The notes under the pieces are model-generated. The model made no database searches and was not told where the DNA came from. It was given only the letters and a program-made list of their open reading frames with translations. From positions 1 through 36,499 of the forward strand of contig JAIXSZ010000003.1 of the NCBI GenBank assembly GCA_027484425.1: a DNA stretch of 36,499 nt, read 5' to 3'. The stretch comes from Sphingobacteriales bacterium. GTDB taxonomy: Bacteria; Bacteroidota; Bacteroidia; Chitinophagales; Chitinophagaceae. Positions 1 to 7,074 of the stretch are shown piece by piece (the first letter of the stretch is position 1; each line of letters opens with the position of its first letter). The position numbers and the translations under genes are program-made.

Positions 1-371
1 CTTTAATATCAAATAATAATAGAAATAAAAACTATATTGACTATATGTTGTTTTGTTTGCATTATAATAAAAGTAACCCACAAGACCCTGTAGCCTTTGA
101 AATAGAAAATATATACATTTTGGATACTTCAACTCTTGACAATTGCCGCACTGCTCATATAAAAAATACAATATTAAATACCTTCCAGCCAGAAATAATA
201 AAATACATACGTGAAAACTCCAGTCGGTTAAATCCGTGGTTTCTTAATGAGGCTAAAAAACGTGGTATGTTCGATAGCGCTAAGTACACCCCAGAATGGG
301 TTGAAAAAGAAATATTGTTAAACAAGCAAAAACCTAAAAACTGTGATGAAGAAACAATAAGAACACTTTAA
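1..371 (+). CDS. Unknown protein, 3' part (gene enters from left edge)
   Basis: The reading frame (codons starting at base 3) is open from the window edge, so the ATG at 45 is probably internal and the gene begins upstream. The visible part is about 123 residues and ends at a TAA at 369-371. It is rich in Asn, Lys and Ile, with charged helical stretches such as NEAKKRGMFDSAKYTPEWVEKE near the C-terminus, and shows no signal peptide or membrane segment. I do not recognise the family. Base composition is clearly more AT-rich than the housekeeping genes to the right, matching the next two genes and suggesting one accessory patch. A weak imperfect inverted repeat lies just after the stop (382-390 with 404-412), but without a convincing T-tract. 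That the frame is coding is likely from its length and openness; the function is unknown. Confidence 0.55.
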   Translation, partial: LISNNNRNKNYIDYMLFCLHYNKSNPQDPVAFEIENIYILDTSTLDNCRTAHIKNTILNTFQPEIIKYIRENSSRLNPWFLNEAKKRGMFDSAKYTPEWVEKEILLNKQKPKNCDEETIRTL

Positions 372-542
372 AAAAACCGTTGTTCCAGTTGTTACTTCGG
401 GTCAACAGGAACTGCCAATAAAAATCGTTCTCCCGAACGCCTTCACTTTCTGGCAGCGTAATTGATGTAATTTAATCGTAAACTAAACCTAAATTATTAC
501 TCTACAAAATCAGGGATATAACTGCAAAATAAAAATATAAGC

Positions 543-1466
543 ATGAAAACAAACGTTGTACAGACTTGTAACATATTCAAATTTGTGAACGTGGTCACAA
601 ATAGTACTGGTACATCAATAAAAGATAATGAGCGTGATTTGAGTATGTTAAAAATTGTTTCAGAGAATGGAGATACTCCCAATAAAGTAGCAAAAATATT
701 TTTTAAAGATATACTGAACCCACTGGTCAATGATTTATTCGATTTAGACAAACACGGACAAGTAACACCTATAGGTGGCATGGATTATAAAAACGACAGC
801 AAAAAACAAAATAAAAATAAACTACAGCAAGGTATTGATAAACTAAAAGAAAGCAACAAAACTAAAACTGGGGGAAGAAATACATCGGCTGTTTTGGCAC
901 AAGCTGTATTTGATGGTATTTATGCCACCAACCAAAACAAACCTATCCTTTTCAGGGTTACAAACGACAATGAATTAAATACACAAATCAGCTTTGATAG
1001 GTATGATACTGGCATGGTAGACTTAATAGATTTCCAGAACCTCCTACATCCTATCACAAAAGGATTTCTGTTAGGTCACATAGTGGCAGAGCGTTTTTCC
1101 ACACCAGACTACGAAGACAATAAAAAAACGTTCTTTGACGAAGCTGTGAGAAAGAGGAATGAAGGAAAAAAAATAACAAGAAATTGTTACGAATTAACCG
1201 ATTATACCAAAGGAGTAGGTTTTTACAAATACCACCAAATAGGCATAGAAAAAGAAATCCGTATCTTAGAAGAAATGAAACCTATTGATTTATCCAAAGT
1301 GATTACGAGAGATGATTGTGGCAACAGGGATGAATTTTTATCATTCGTCTATTTCAATTCTTCTACTGAAAAAATGCTATTTGAAGTTGTTATTAAAACG
1401 AATCCTAAATTCATTGAATATACTGAGATTGAAAAATATCAAGACAAAAACTACATACATGCATAA
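543..1466 (+). CDS. Unknown 307-aa protein, possible zincin-like toxin or peptidase domain
   Basis: The ATG start follows an AT-rich 171-nt gap. The product has no signal peptide or membrane segment. Residues 75-110 are a Lys/Asn/Gln-rich linker. The second half is more ordered: a segment with FDRYDTG and VDLIDF is followed by LLGHIVAERF, and about 50 residues later by YKYHQIGIEKE. This order (an FDTG-VDL-like strand, a helix with His and Glu four apart, then a second His before GI-E) reminds me of zincin-like domains at the C-termini of Bacteroidota polymorphic toxins. There the helix usually reads HE, whereas here it is HI, so catalysis would be doubtful. That comparison is recalled pattern similarity only. 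The next gene starts inside this stop codon region (8-nt overlap), so the two are almost certainly co-translated. Composition is AT-rich. The coding call is strong and the function is unknown. Confidence 0.7.
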   Translation: MKTNVVQTCNIFKFVNVVTNSTGTSIKDNERDLSMLKIVSENGDTPNKVAKIFFKDILNPLVNDLFDLDKHGQVTPIGGMDYKNDSKKQNKNKLQQGIDKLKESNKTKTGGRNTSAVLAQAVFDGIYATNQNKPILFRVTNDNELNTQISFDRYDTGMVDLIDFQNLLHPITKGFLLGHIVAERFSTPDYEDNKKTFFDEAVRKRNEGKKITRNCYELTDYTKGVGFYKYHQIGIEKEIRILEEMKPIDLSKVITRDDCGNRDEFLSFVYFNSSTEKMLFEVVIKTNPKFIEYTEIEKYQDKNYIHA

Positions 1467-2268
1467 AATTATATTATTTACTATATTTGTTAATATTTTA
1501 TTGTCAGCCAAAGCACAGCAATTATACCATATTTCAGTTTATTCGCACTATCCATCTGTAAATCCAAATTCAAACTTAGATAGCATAGACAAGGAATTCA
1601 TAGAAAATCGGTACTTGCATGGCAATCCTGGCATGTATATTATACACGATACATTACCTTCATTAATTTTGAGTATATTCGGAGTAGATAGCAATAAAAA
1701 CAGAAATACTTTATTGAAATACACTGCTAACTTAAAGTTCAAAGAATGCTATTTGCCTTCTGACAAACTCGATAGCTCTTACCCGTCAAATTTAAACGTA
1801 ATTAATGAAATAAGAATAGTTGGCTTCAAAGCACATAAAGTACACAGAAAATATAAATATTATGGAGATGTTCATAATAATGGTAATTTCAGTTTAGAAG
1901 TTAGCAATAAACCTACTGATCCAATAGATTTATATGACTATTATAGTTCAGCTTTGCCTTACCAAAGCATAAAAAAGTATAATACTGTCTGTTATTGGTT
2001 CAGAAAAATGAATTTAAATAATAACTGTTACATTACATTAGGATATGGAAGAAAACTTAGAAAAATAAAGGTTTTCAAAGTTTGCAACATCGAATACAGA
2101 AAAGTGAAAATTGAGGGAGTAGATACTCCTTTATATGATTTGTATTCCTATCAAATAAATGGCCACACATTCCAAAACTACAACTATATTGTCCTTGGCA
2201 AAAACAATCGTCACCTTCGTCGCTATGAAAAATATAACAGCAAATATTTGGTTCCTTCATGTGATTGA
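1459..2268 (+). CDS. Unknown exported protein coupled to upstream gene
   Basis: I chose the ATG at 1459 rather than the longer frame from 1312. From 1459 the product begins with a clear Sec signal peptide (MHKIILFTIFVNILLSAKA, then QQLYH), and the start overlaps the upstream gene by 8 nt, which is typical of translational coupling. The mature protein is about 250 residues, rich in Tyr, Asn and Ser, with alternating beta-like segments and no further membrane helix or lipobox. Cysteines are few (for example PSCD at the C-terminus). I do not recognise the family. Being exported, co-translated and AT-rich, it could be a partner, inhibitor or immunity protein for the 543-1466 product, but nothing in the sequence proves that. 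Confidence 0.7.
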   Translation: MHKIILFTIFVNILLSAKAQQLYHISVYSHYPSVNPNSNLDSIDKEFIENRYLHGNPGMYIIHDTLPSLILSIFGVDSNKNRNTLLKYTANLKFKECYLPSDKLDSSYPSNLNVINEIRIVGFKAHKVHRKYKYYGDVHNNGNFSLEVSNKPTDPIDLYDYYSSALPYQSIKKYNTVCYWFRKMNLNNNCYITLGYGRKLRKIKVFKVCNIEYRKVKIEGVDTPLYDLYSYQINGHTFQNYNYIVLGKNNRHLRRYEKYNSKYLVPSCD

Positions 2269-2585
2269 TACATTCCGTTCTCTTTGTGTCTCCCCGCTTT
2301 TTCTTCTGGTCACTCAACGACATCAGGGCTATGATGCTGAGTAGTCTTCCCCCTGCTATCCGCATTCACTTGCAATAATTCCACATTTCAAATTGTGGAT
2401 ATCTTAATCACTGCCACACCTGTTTTGGCCAAAGTTGGTGCACTTTTTGAGGCATCAATAGAGCGTAATCCATATTTCCAGTGCTCAATAAACCCCACTA
2501 TCATTATGTCACTAAATAATTTCCCCAAGCATCACAACACCTATTGCCAATACCCCCCATTGTATACCGCACCTCACCACAAAAA
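2269..2585. other. Gene-free stretch before tandem array
   Basis: I see no supportable gene here. Short open frames on both strands lack ribosome-binding sites and resemble nothing known. Bases 2276-2345 are noticeably pyrimidine-rich compared with the very A-rich surroundings, as if a fragment of different origin lies here, but no transposase motif or clear inverted repeat could be made out. The last bases grade into the first partial unit of the tandem array. Confidence 0.4.
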
Positions 2586-3663
2586 CAACCAGAAAATGCC
2601 TACACACCGGAAAAGTGAATAGTATTGATAATCAACCACTTAAGTATCAAAACACATGAAAATACCGGAAACAAACCGGAAATTAATAATAAACCCAATA
2701 TGACTACGAAAGACCAATACATCATCCCTAATCAGCAGAATCAAAAGAATCATATGAATCAGTGGTTCAGACAAACACCAACCGGCAATTGCCTCAATAC
2801 CGGAAAAGTGAATAGTATTGATAATCAACGACTTAAGCGTCAAAACACATGAAAACACCGGAAAGAAACCGGAAATTAATAATAAACGCAATATGACTAC
2901 AGAAGACCAATACATCATCCCTAATCAACGGAATCAAAAGAATCATATGAATCAGTGGTTCAGACAAACACCAACCGGCAATTGCCTAAATACCGGAAAA
3001 GTGAATAGTATTGATAATCAATGAGTTAACCCCAAAAACACATGAAAACACCGGCAAAAAACCGGCAAAACTAGAAATAAACAATAAACCAAATATGACC
3101 ACAGCGCACCAGCATATTAACCCAATTCATGTGAATCAAAAGAATCAGATAAATCGGAGGTTCAGACAAACAAATCAAACCGGCAATCGCCTACATACCG
3201 GAAAAGTGAATAGTATTGATAATCAATGAGTTAACCCCAAAAACACATGAAAACACCGGAAAGAAACCGGAAATTAATAATAAACTAAATATGACTACAG
3301 AAGACCAGTACTTCATCCCTAATCAGCAGAATCAAAAGAATCATATGAATCGGTGGTTCAGACAATCCCCCAACCGGAAAACGCCTACAAACCGGAAAAG
3401 TGAATAGTATTGATAATCAACCACTTAAGTGCCAAAACATATGAAAACACCGGAAACAAACCGGAAATTAGTAATAAACACAATATGAAAACAGAAGACC
3501 AATATATCATCTCTAATCAACGGAATCAAAAGAATCAGATGAATCAGCGGTTCAGACAATCCCCCAACCGGAAAATGACTACATACCGGAAAAATGAATA
3601 GTATTGATTATCAACGACTTATCTATCAAAACACATGAAAACACCGGAAACAAACCGGAAATT
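2586..3663. repeat. Tandem array of about 193-205 bp units (five full plus partial ends)
   Basis: The landmark string CCGGAAAAGTGAATAGTATT recurs at 2607, 2800, 2993, 3198 and 3392, and with one change at 3586. Spacings are therefore 193, 193, 205, 194 and 194 bp. A partial unit leads in from about 2586, and the last partial unit ends at about 3663, eight bases before the coaD stop. Each complete unit holds four ACCGG boxes (for example CCGG at 2800, 2858, 2869 and 2975) and a block of AATCA words spaced by 9 nt. The 205-bp unit carries a 12-nt insertion next to an ACCGG box. Units differ by scattered substitutions and small indels, so the array is not a very recent duplication. Each unit can be read as a 63-75 codon frame starting at TTG or ATG, but length changes that are not multiples of three and mostly non-synonymous differences argue against a conserved protein. 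No direct-repeat/spacer layout of the CRISPR kind is present. Function unknown. Confidence 0.93.
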
Positions 3664-3671
3664 GGGAACAG

Positions 3672-4130
3672 CTAAAAACGAACTTGCGCAGGAATAAACA
3701 AACCATAATTGCCTTTATTTCTTATCACATCTCTCACCAGTGTAGAAGATATGGTAGAGTATTGAGGCGAGCAGGTAAGGAATATAGTTTCAATACCCGG
3801 AGCCAGCATACGATTCATGTCAGCGATAGCTTTCTCATATTCAAAGTCTGCTATATATCTGATGCCCCTAAGTATATATTGCGCATTTATTTGATGGCAG
3901 TAGTCCACCGTTAGCCCCTCATACCCCGTCACCACTATGCGTGGGTCGTTGCTGAATATCTCACGTATCCAGCCCGTGCGTTGCTCCAGGCTGAACATCG
4001 GTAGCTTCGACGAGTTGATACCCACACCTATCACCAGCTTGTCAAACAGCGATACTGCACGTTCTATCACATCTACATGCCCCATCGTTATGGGGTCAAA
4101 CGTGCCGGGAAACAAACAGATGCGCTCCAT
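3672..4130 (-). CDS. coaD: Phosphopantetheine adenylyltransferase
   Basis: This cytoplasmic enzyme transfers AMP from ATP to 4'-phosphopantetheine, the penultimate step of coenzyme A synthesis. The 152-residue length is right for CoaD. The nucleotidyltransferase signature PGTFDPITMGH sits at residues 8-18 (the TxGH motif ends at His18), and the second signature, ISSTLVRDV, lies near residue 130. It is the last gene of a three-gene minus-strand operon (DUF3822, rsmD, coaD), starting 12 nt after the rsmD stop. This rsmD-coaD adjacency is a common bacterial arrangement. Its stop lies only eight bases from the end of the tandem array, so any 3' UTR runs into the array; I see no hairpin terminator in between. 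Confidence 0.97.
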   Translation of the reverse strand: MERICLFPGTFDPITMGHVDVIERAVSLFDKLVIGVGINSSKLPMFSLEQRTGWIREIFSNDPRIVVTGYEGLTVDYCHQINAQYILRGIRYIADFEYEKAIADMNRMLAPGIETIFLTCSPQYSTISSTLVRDVIRNKGNYGLFIPAQVRF

Positions 4131-4142
4131 AAGATATAAGTA

Positions 4143-4685
4143 TTAAGCAGGTTGTGTGAAAAAAGTAAATACAGTGGTGCCGTAGTTTTTGATGCGGCTA
4201 AAGTGCGGATGCTGCTGATAATCGTTGCGGGGGGTATGCTCCAGTATGAAAATGCCACCAGGCAGCAGCAACTGCTTTTCAAAAACCAATAAAGGTATTT
4301 CATCTATATTGGTGAGCGCATAGGGCGGGCCTGCAAATATCAGGTTGTACTGTTCTGTGCACTGCTTCATGAACTTAAACACATCGCCCTTTATGATCTG
4401 TAATCGGTCAGTTATCTTTAGTTCCTGAGCCGTCTTTTTTATAAAATCTATGGTTATTGGGTCGCGCTCCACTAGCGTCAGGTCCGCAGCCCCTCTCGAT
4501 GCCAACTCGTAACTAATGCTTCCCGTACCCCCAAAAATGTCAAGCGTTTTTATGCCCTCTATATCCATACTGTTGTTCAGCATGTTAAACAGCCCTTCCT
4601 TGGCCACCTCGGTAGTGGGGCGGGCAGGTATACGGGCAGGTGGGTTGAAACGCCTACCCCCAAATTCTCCTCCTACAATACGCAT
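4143..4685 (-). CDS. rsmD: 16S rRNA (guanine966-N2)-methyltransferase RsmD
   Basis: Predicted SAM-dependent methyltransferase of 180 residues that modifies G966 of 16S rRNA on the small subunit. It starts with the family hallmark MRIVGGEFGGRR, then RPTTEVAKEGLFNML (residues 22-36). SAM-binding motif I is LDIFGGTGSIS (48-58), the acidic end of the next strand is VERD (72-75), and GD (100-101) follows. Motif IV, normally (D/N)PPY, reads GPPY at residues 119-122 (codon GGC at 4329-4331 on the minus strand), a notable change at a position that normally holds the target amino group. The start overlaps the end of the DUF3822 gene by 13 nt and coaD follows 12 nt downstream, so the three are one operon. 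Family assignment is very secure; full activity is less so because of motif IV. Confidence 0.94.
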   Translation of the reverse strand: MRIVGGEFGGRRFNPPARIPARPTTEVAKEGLFNMLNNSMDIEGIKTLDIFGGTGSISYELASRGAADLTLVERDPITIDFIKKTAQELKITDRLQIIKGDVFKFMKQCTEQYNLIFAGPPYALTNIDEIPLLVFEKQLLLPGGIFILEHTPRNDYQQHPHFSRIKNYGTTVFTFFTQPA

Positions 4686-5500
4686 CCTAATAGTTGATTT
4701 GCCAGTGATATTGCTGGTTCCCAGCGGGTATGTATCGTCAGGCCATTTCCGGCCTTCAGATGGGCGAAGTATTGGGTCAATTCGTTGATGATATCATACT
4801 CAGCACCACTCAAGCAGTTGCAGGTAATGTTCAGTTTTGCAGGGTCTATGTAGTTTTCCTTGCACATCAGTTTGAGGGCATAAGCTATATCTTCTGCCGT
4901 GTTATAGTCAAATACCCTATGCCATAGCAGTTGGCTATAGTTGTGTAGGGTAGCCGTTACCTGCTCATTGCTCAGGCAGCATTGCATGTGTAGGCTCTGC
5001 ACCTGTGGTGCCGCAAAATGGTAGTCGCAAAGCGGCAATACAACGGCCTTCTTAAAGTTAATCTTTATAAGCTCATTAATGTTGGTAGGTACAGCTTGCA
5101 GGTAGGTAGCCTTGTCATTTTCTAATGGATGGGTAGCTATTACCTCTTGTTGTTCCACATAGTGCAGTTGGTGCAGCCAGCTAGCAGCGGCAGTCTCATC
5201 ATACAGTTCGTCGGGTACTATCAGGTTTTTGGCACTGCTCACAAATATCCCCTTTACCTTTTCGCGCACAGCGAGCAAAGGCTCACTAGCGAATAGCTGC
5301 TCAAAAAAATCGAGCTCCCATACAGGTTTTGAGGTACTATAGCCCATGAAGTGAATGGTCAGTAGTTCCTTGGTAATACTAAAACCAGCTAGGTATAATC
5401 CTCTGGGCACTAGCACACCTATCACCAATGCCACACGATGCGATAGCGTTTCGTCTTCGTGTACATTATATATCTGCTCGTATGTAGTAGCTGCTGACAT
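4673..5500 (-). CDS. DUF3822 family protein
   Basis: From the ATG at 5500 the product is 275 residues (MSAATTYEQIYNV...). The frame is open further upstream to 5584, but that extension begins at a non-ATG codon and looks non-coding. I recognise it as the DUF3822 family of Bacteroidota, which is usually encoded directly before rsmD and coaD as here; its biochemical role is not established. It is soluble, with no signal peptide, and the family has been suggested to adopt an actin/hexokinase-like fold, which I cannot confirm from sequence alone. Its 3' end overlaps rsmD by 13 nt, giving a DUF3822-rsmD-coaD operon transcribed leftward and divergent from the MlaF-like gene. Confidence 0.85.
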   Translation of the reverse strand: MSAATTYEQIYNVHEDETLSHRVALVIGVLVPRGLYLAGFSITKELLTIHFMGYSTSKPVWELDFFEQLFASEPLLAVREKVKGIFVSSAKNLIVPDELYDETAAASWLHQLHYVEQQEVIATHPLENDKATYLQAVPTNINELIKINFKKAVVLPLCDYHFAAPQVQSLHMQCCLSNEQVTATLHNYSQLLWHRVFDYNTAEDIAYALKLMCKENYIDPAKLNITCNCLSGAEYDIINELTQYFAHLKAGNGLTIHTRWEPAISLANQLLGCVL

Positions 5501-5709
5501 GGTTTTACGACGCAAGTATAAGAAATTGTAGTTGCAATTGCCCGATAAACTTTGCCCAATCAACAATTTTATTTTATCCAACACAGTAAAGCTGGTCTGT
5601 TTACCTTGCCTTTTTCTACAGCGCCAATTGAGAAAATAGCACTAATTTTAGCCCCACATACAGCATACATTTATAAGTAAAAACGCACCCACAAGCACAA
5701 CATCAGGAA

Positions 5710-6486
5710 ATGATAGAGATCAAAAACATCAGAAAGAGTTTTGGCGAAAAAGTAGTACTCAACGATGTTTCGGCAAAAATGGAGGCAGGTAACACCAACC
5801 TTATCATTGGTAGTAGTGGTAGTGGTAAAACCGTACTTATGAAAATCATGATTGGTTTGCTCCCAGTAGATTCTGGCTCAGTATTCTATGAGGGTCGCGA
5901 CATCACCCGCATGAACGAAACGGAACTAAAAGAGCTGCGCAAACAAGTGGGTATGCTGTTTCAGGGTAGTGCCTTGTTTGATAGTAAAACAGTGGAAGCA
6001 AACGTCATGTTCCCGCTGGATATGTTTACAAAACTATCTTACAGAGAAAAACTAAAAACCGTTAACGAAGTACTGGACCGTGTAAATCTCAAAGATGCCA
6101 ACAAGAAGTTTCCGGCAGAGATAAGTGGTGGTATGAAAAAGCGAGTGGCATTAGCAAGGGCCATAGTACAGAATCCCAAGTTTTTGTTTTGCGACGAACC
6201 CAACTCCGGCCTCGACCCACAGACCTCGCTGGTCATTGATAAATTAATAAAAGAGATTACTAACGAATACAAGATCACCACCGTCATTAATACCCATGAC
6301 ATGAATACGGTAATGGAAAGCGGTGACTACATATTATATATGTATCAGGGCAATAAGCAATGGGAAGGATCTAACAAGGATATTATTTTCAGTAAGGACG
6401 AACGGTTGAATGCATTCATTTTCGCATCAGACTTCCTGTCAAAAGCTAAAGAAATGAGTATGTTAGAGGCTAATACCCGTAAGTAA
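5710..6486 (+). CDS. ABC transporter ATPase, MlaF-like (lipid asymmetry type)
   Basis: Cytoplasmic ATPase subunit of an ABC transporter, 258 residues, close in motif pattern to MlaF, which powers phospholipid movement between the membranes of Gram-negative cells. Walker A is GSSGSGKT (34-41), the Q-loop is MLFQGSALFDS (Gln85), the ABC signature is ISGGMKKR (138-145), Walker B is FLFCDE (158-163), the D-loop is SGLD (166-169) and the switch His is His196 (NTHD). The short FQGSALFDS-type Q-loop and GGMKKRV signature are typical of MlaF. AGGAAA lies just before the ATG. MlaE (permease) and MlaD (MCE protein), which normally adjoin mlaF, are not here: upstream is the divergent DUF3822 operon and downstream two unrelated membrane proteins. 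Its partners are therefore presumably elsewhere. Confidence 0.9.
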   Translation: MIEIKNIRKSFGEKVVLNDVSAKMEAGNTNLIIGSSGSGKTVLMKIMIGLLPVDSGSVFYEGRDITRMNETELKELRKQVGMLFQGSALFDSKTVEANVMFPLDMFTKLSYREKLKTVNEVLDRVNLKDANKKFPAEISGGMKKRVALARAIVQNPKFLFCDEPNSGLDPQTSLVIDKLIKEITNEYKITTVINTHDMNTVMESGDYILYMYQGNKQWEGSNKDIIFSKDERLNAFIFASDFLSKAKEMSMLEANTRK

Positions 6487-6591
6487 TAGAATGAAAAACT
6501 ATTGAATAGCTTTTGCTGATAGAGTGCATATTTTTCATTATTGTCGTTTTCTGTTACATTTAACCTTAGTAAATCAAACAATCATAAGTAC

Positions 6592-7074
6592 ATGCACTTC
6601 AAAATTAACATGACTCTTGTAGCTATATTGGCTATTGTATTGTTTTTTAATATTCCATTTTACAATAATTGGCTTAATACTAATCTACTCAATCCTGCCA
6701 TAAGCATTTCGAGTACTTACAAAGTTCTGGATAAAGAACAACGCATGGTATCGAGGTTCGGGTACTCTTATTCTGTGTACAAAGAAATGCACTCTGTATT
6801 TAAAAAGGCTAAAATCAAAGACCCTATAGTGTTGTTGCCTCCTGATGCATACCTTAAGGAGAAAAAAGTAGTAGGCATATTGGTGGTAGAGCCAGCCATT
6901 TACTACTATTTTACTGGTGGCAAAGCGGTTTGGTACGATAGCCCTGATGTGCTCAAAGCCAATTGTGCCATGGTACCTAACAACGAAGGGAAAATAACAG
7001 TAAAAAAAATCAATAACAGAGAAGAGCTTAACGCCCTGCTGGACATATACAAAAGATATAAATTGGATTTATGA
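6592..7074 (+). CDS. Single-pass membrane protein paired with downstream GT-C-like protein
   Basis: The ATG at 6592 is preferred over the TTG at 6541 because it places the hydrophobic segment directly at the N-terminus. The product is 160 residues: one transmembrane helix (about residues 6-25, MTLVAILAIVLFFNI) and an extracytoplasmic domain of about 130 residues. The domain contains VLLPPDAYLKEKK and VEPAIYYYFTGGKAVWYDS, which resemble soluble C-terminal domains of some bacterial membrane glycosyltransferases. The stop overlaps the next start (ATGA at 7071-7074), so it is translationally coupled to the polytopic protein that follows. I infer the two form a complex or a split enzyme. I do not recognise a named family. 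Confidence 0.7.
   Translation: MHFKINMTLVAILAIVLFFNIPFYNNWLNTNLLNPAISISSTYKVLDKEQRMVSRFGYSYSVYKEMHSVFKKAKIKDPIVLLPPDAYLKEKKVVGILVVEPAIYYYFTGGKAVWYDSPDVLKANCAMVPNNEGKITVKKINNREELNALLDIYKRYKLDL

Noticed and set aside
2075..2365. Minus-strand frame of 96 codons
   Set aside because: It overlaps the end of the exported protein gene on the other strand and resembles no family; the overlap and composition mark it as a shadow.
2586..3663. Tandem array as a CRISPR array
   Set aside because: Repeats are about 193 bp and similar along their whole length; there are no short repeats with unique spacers, and no cas genes were recognised nearby.
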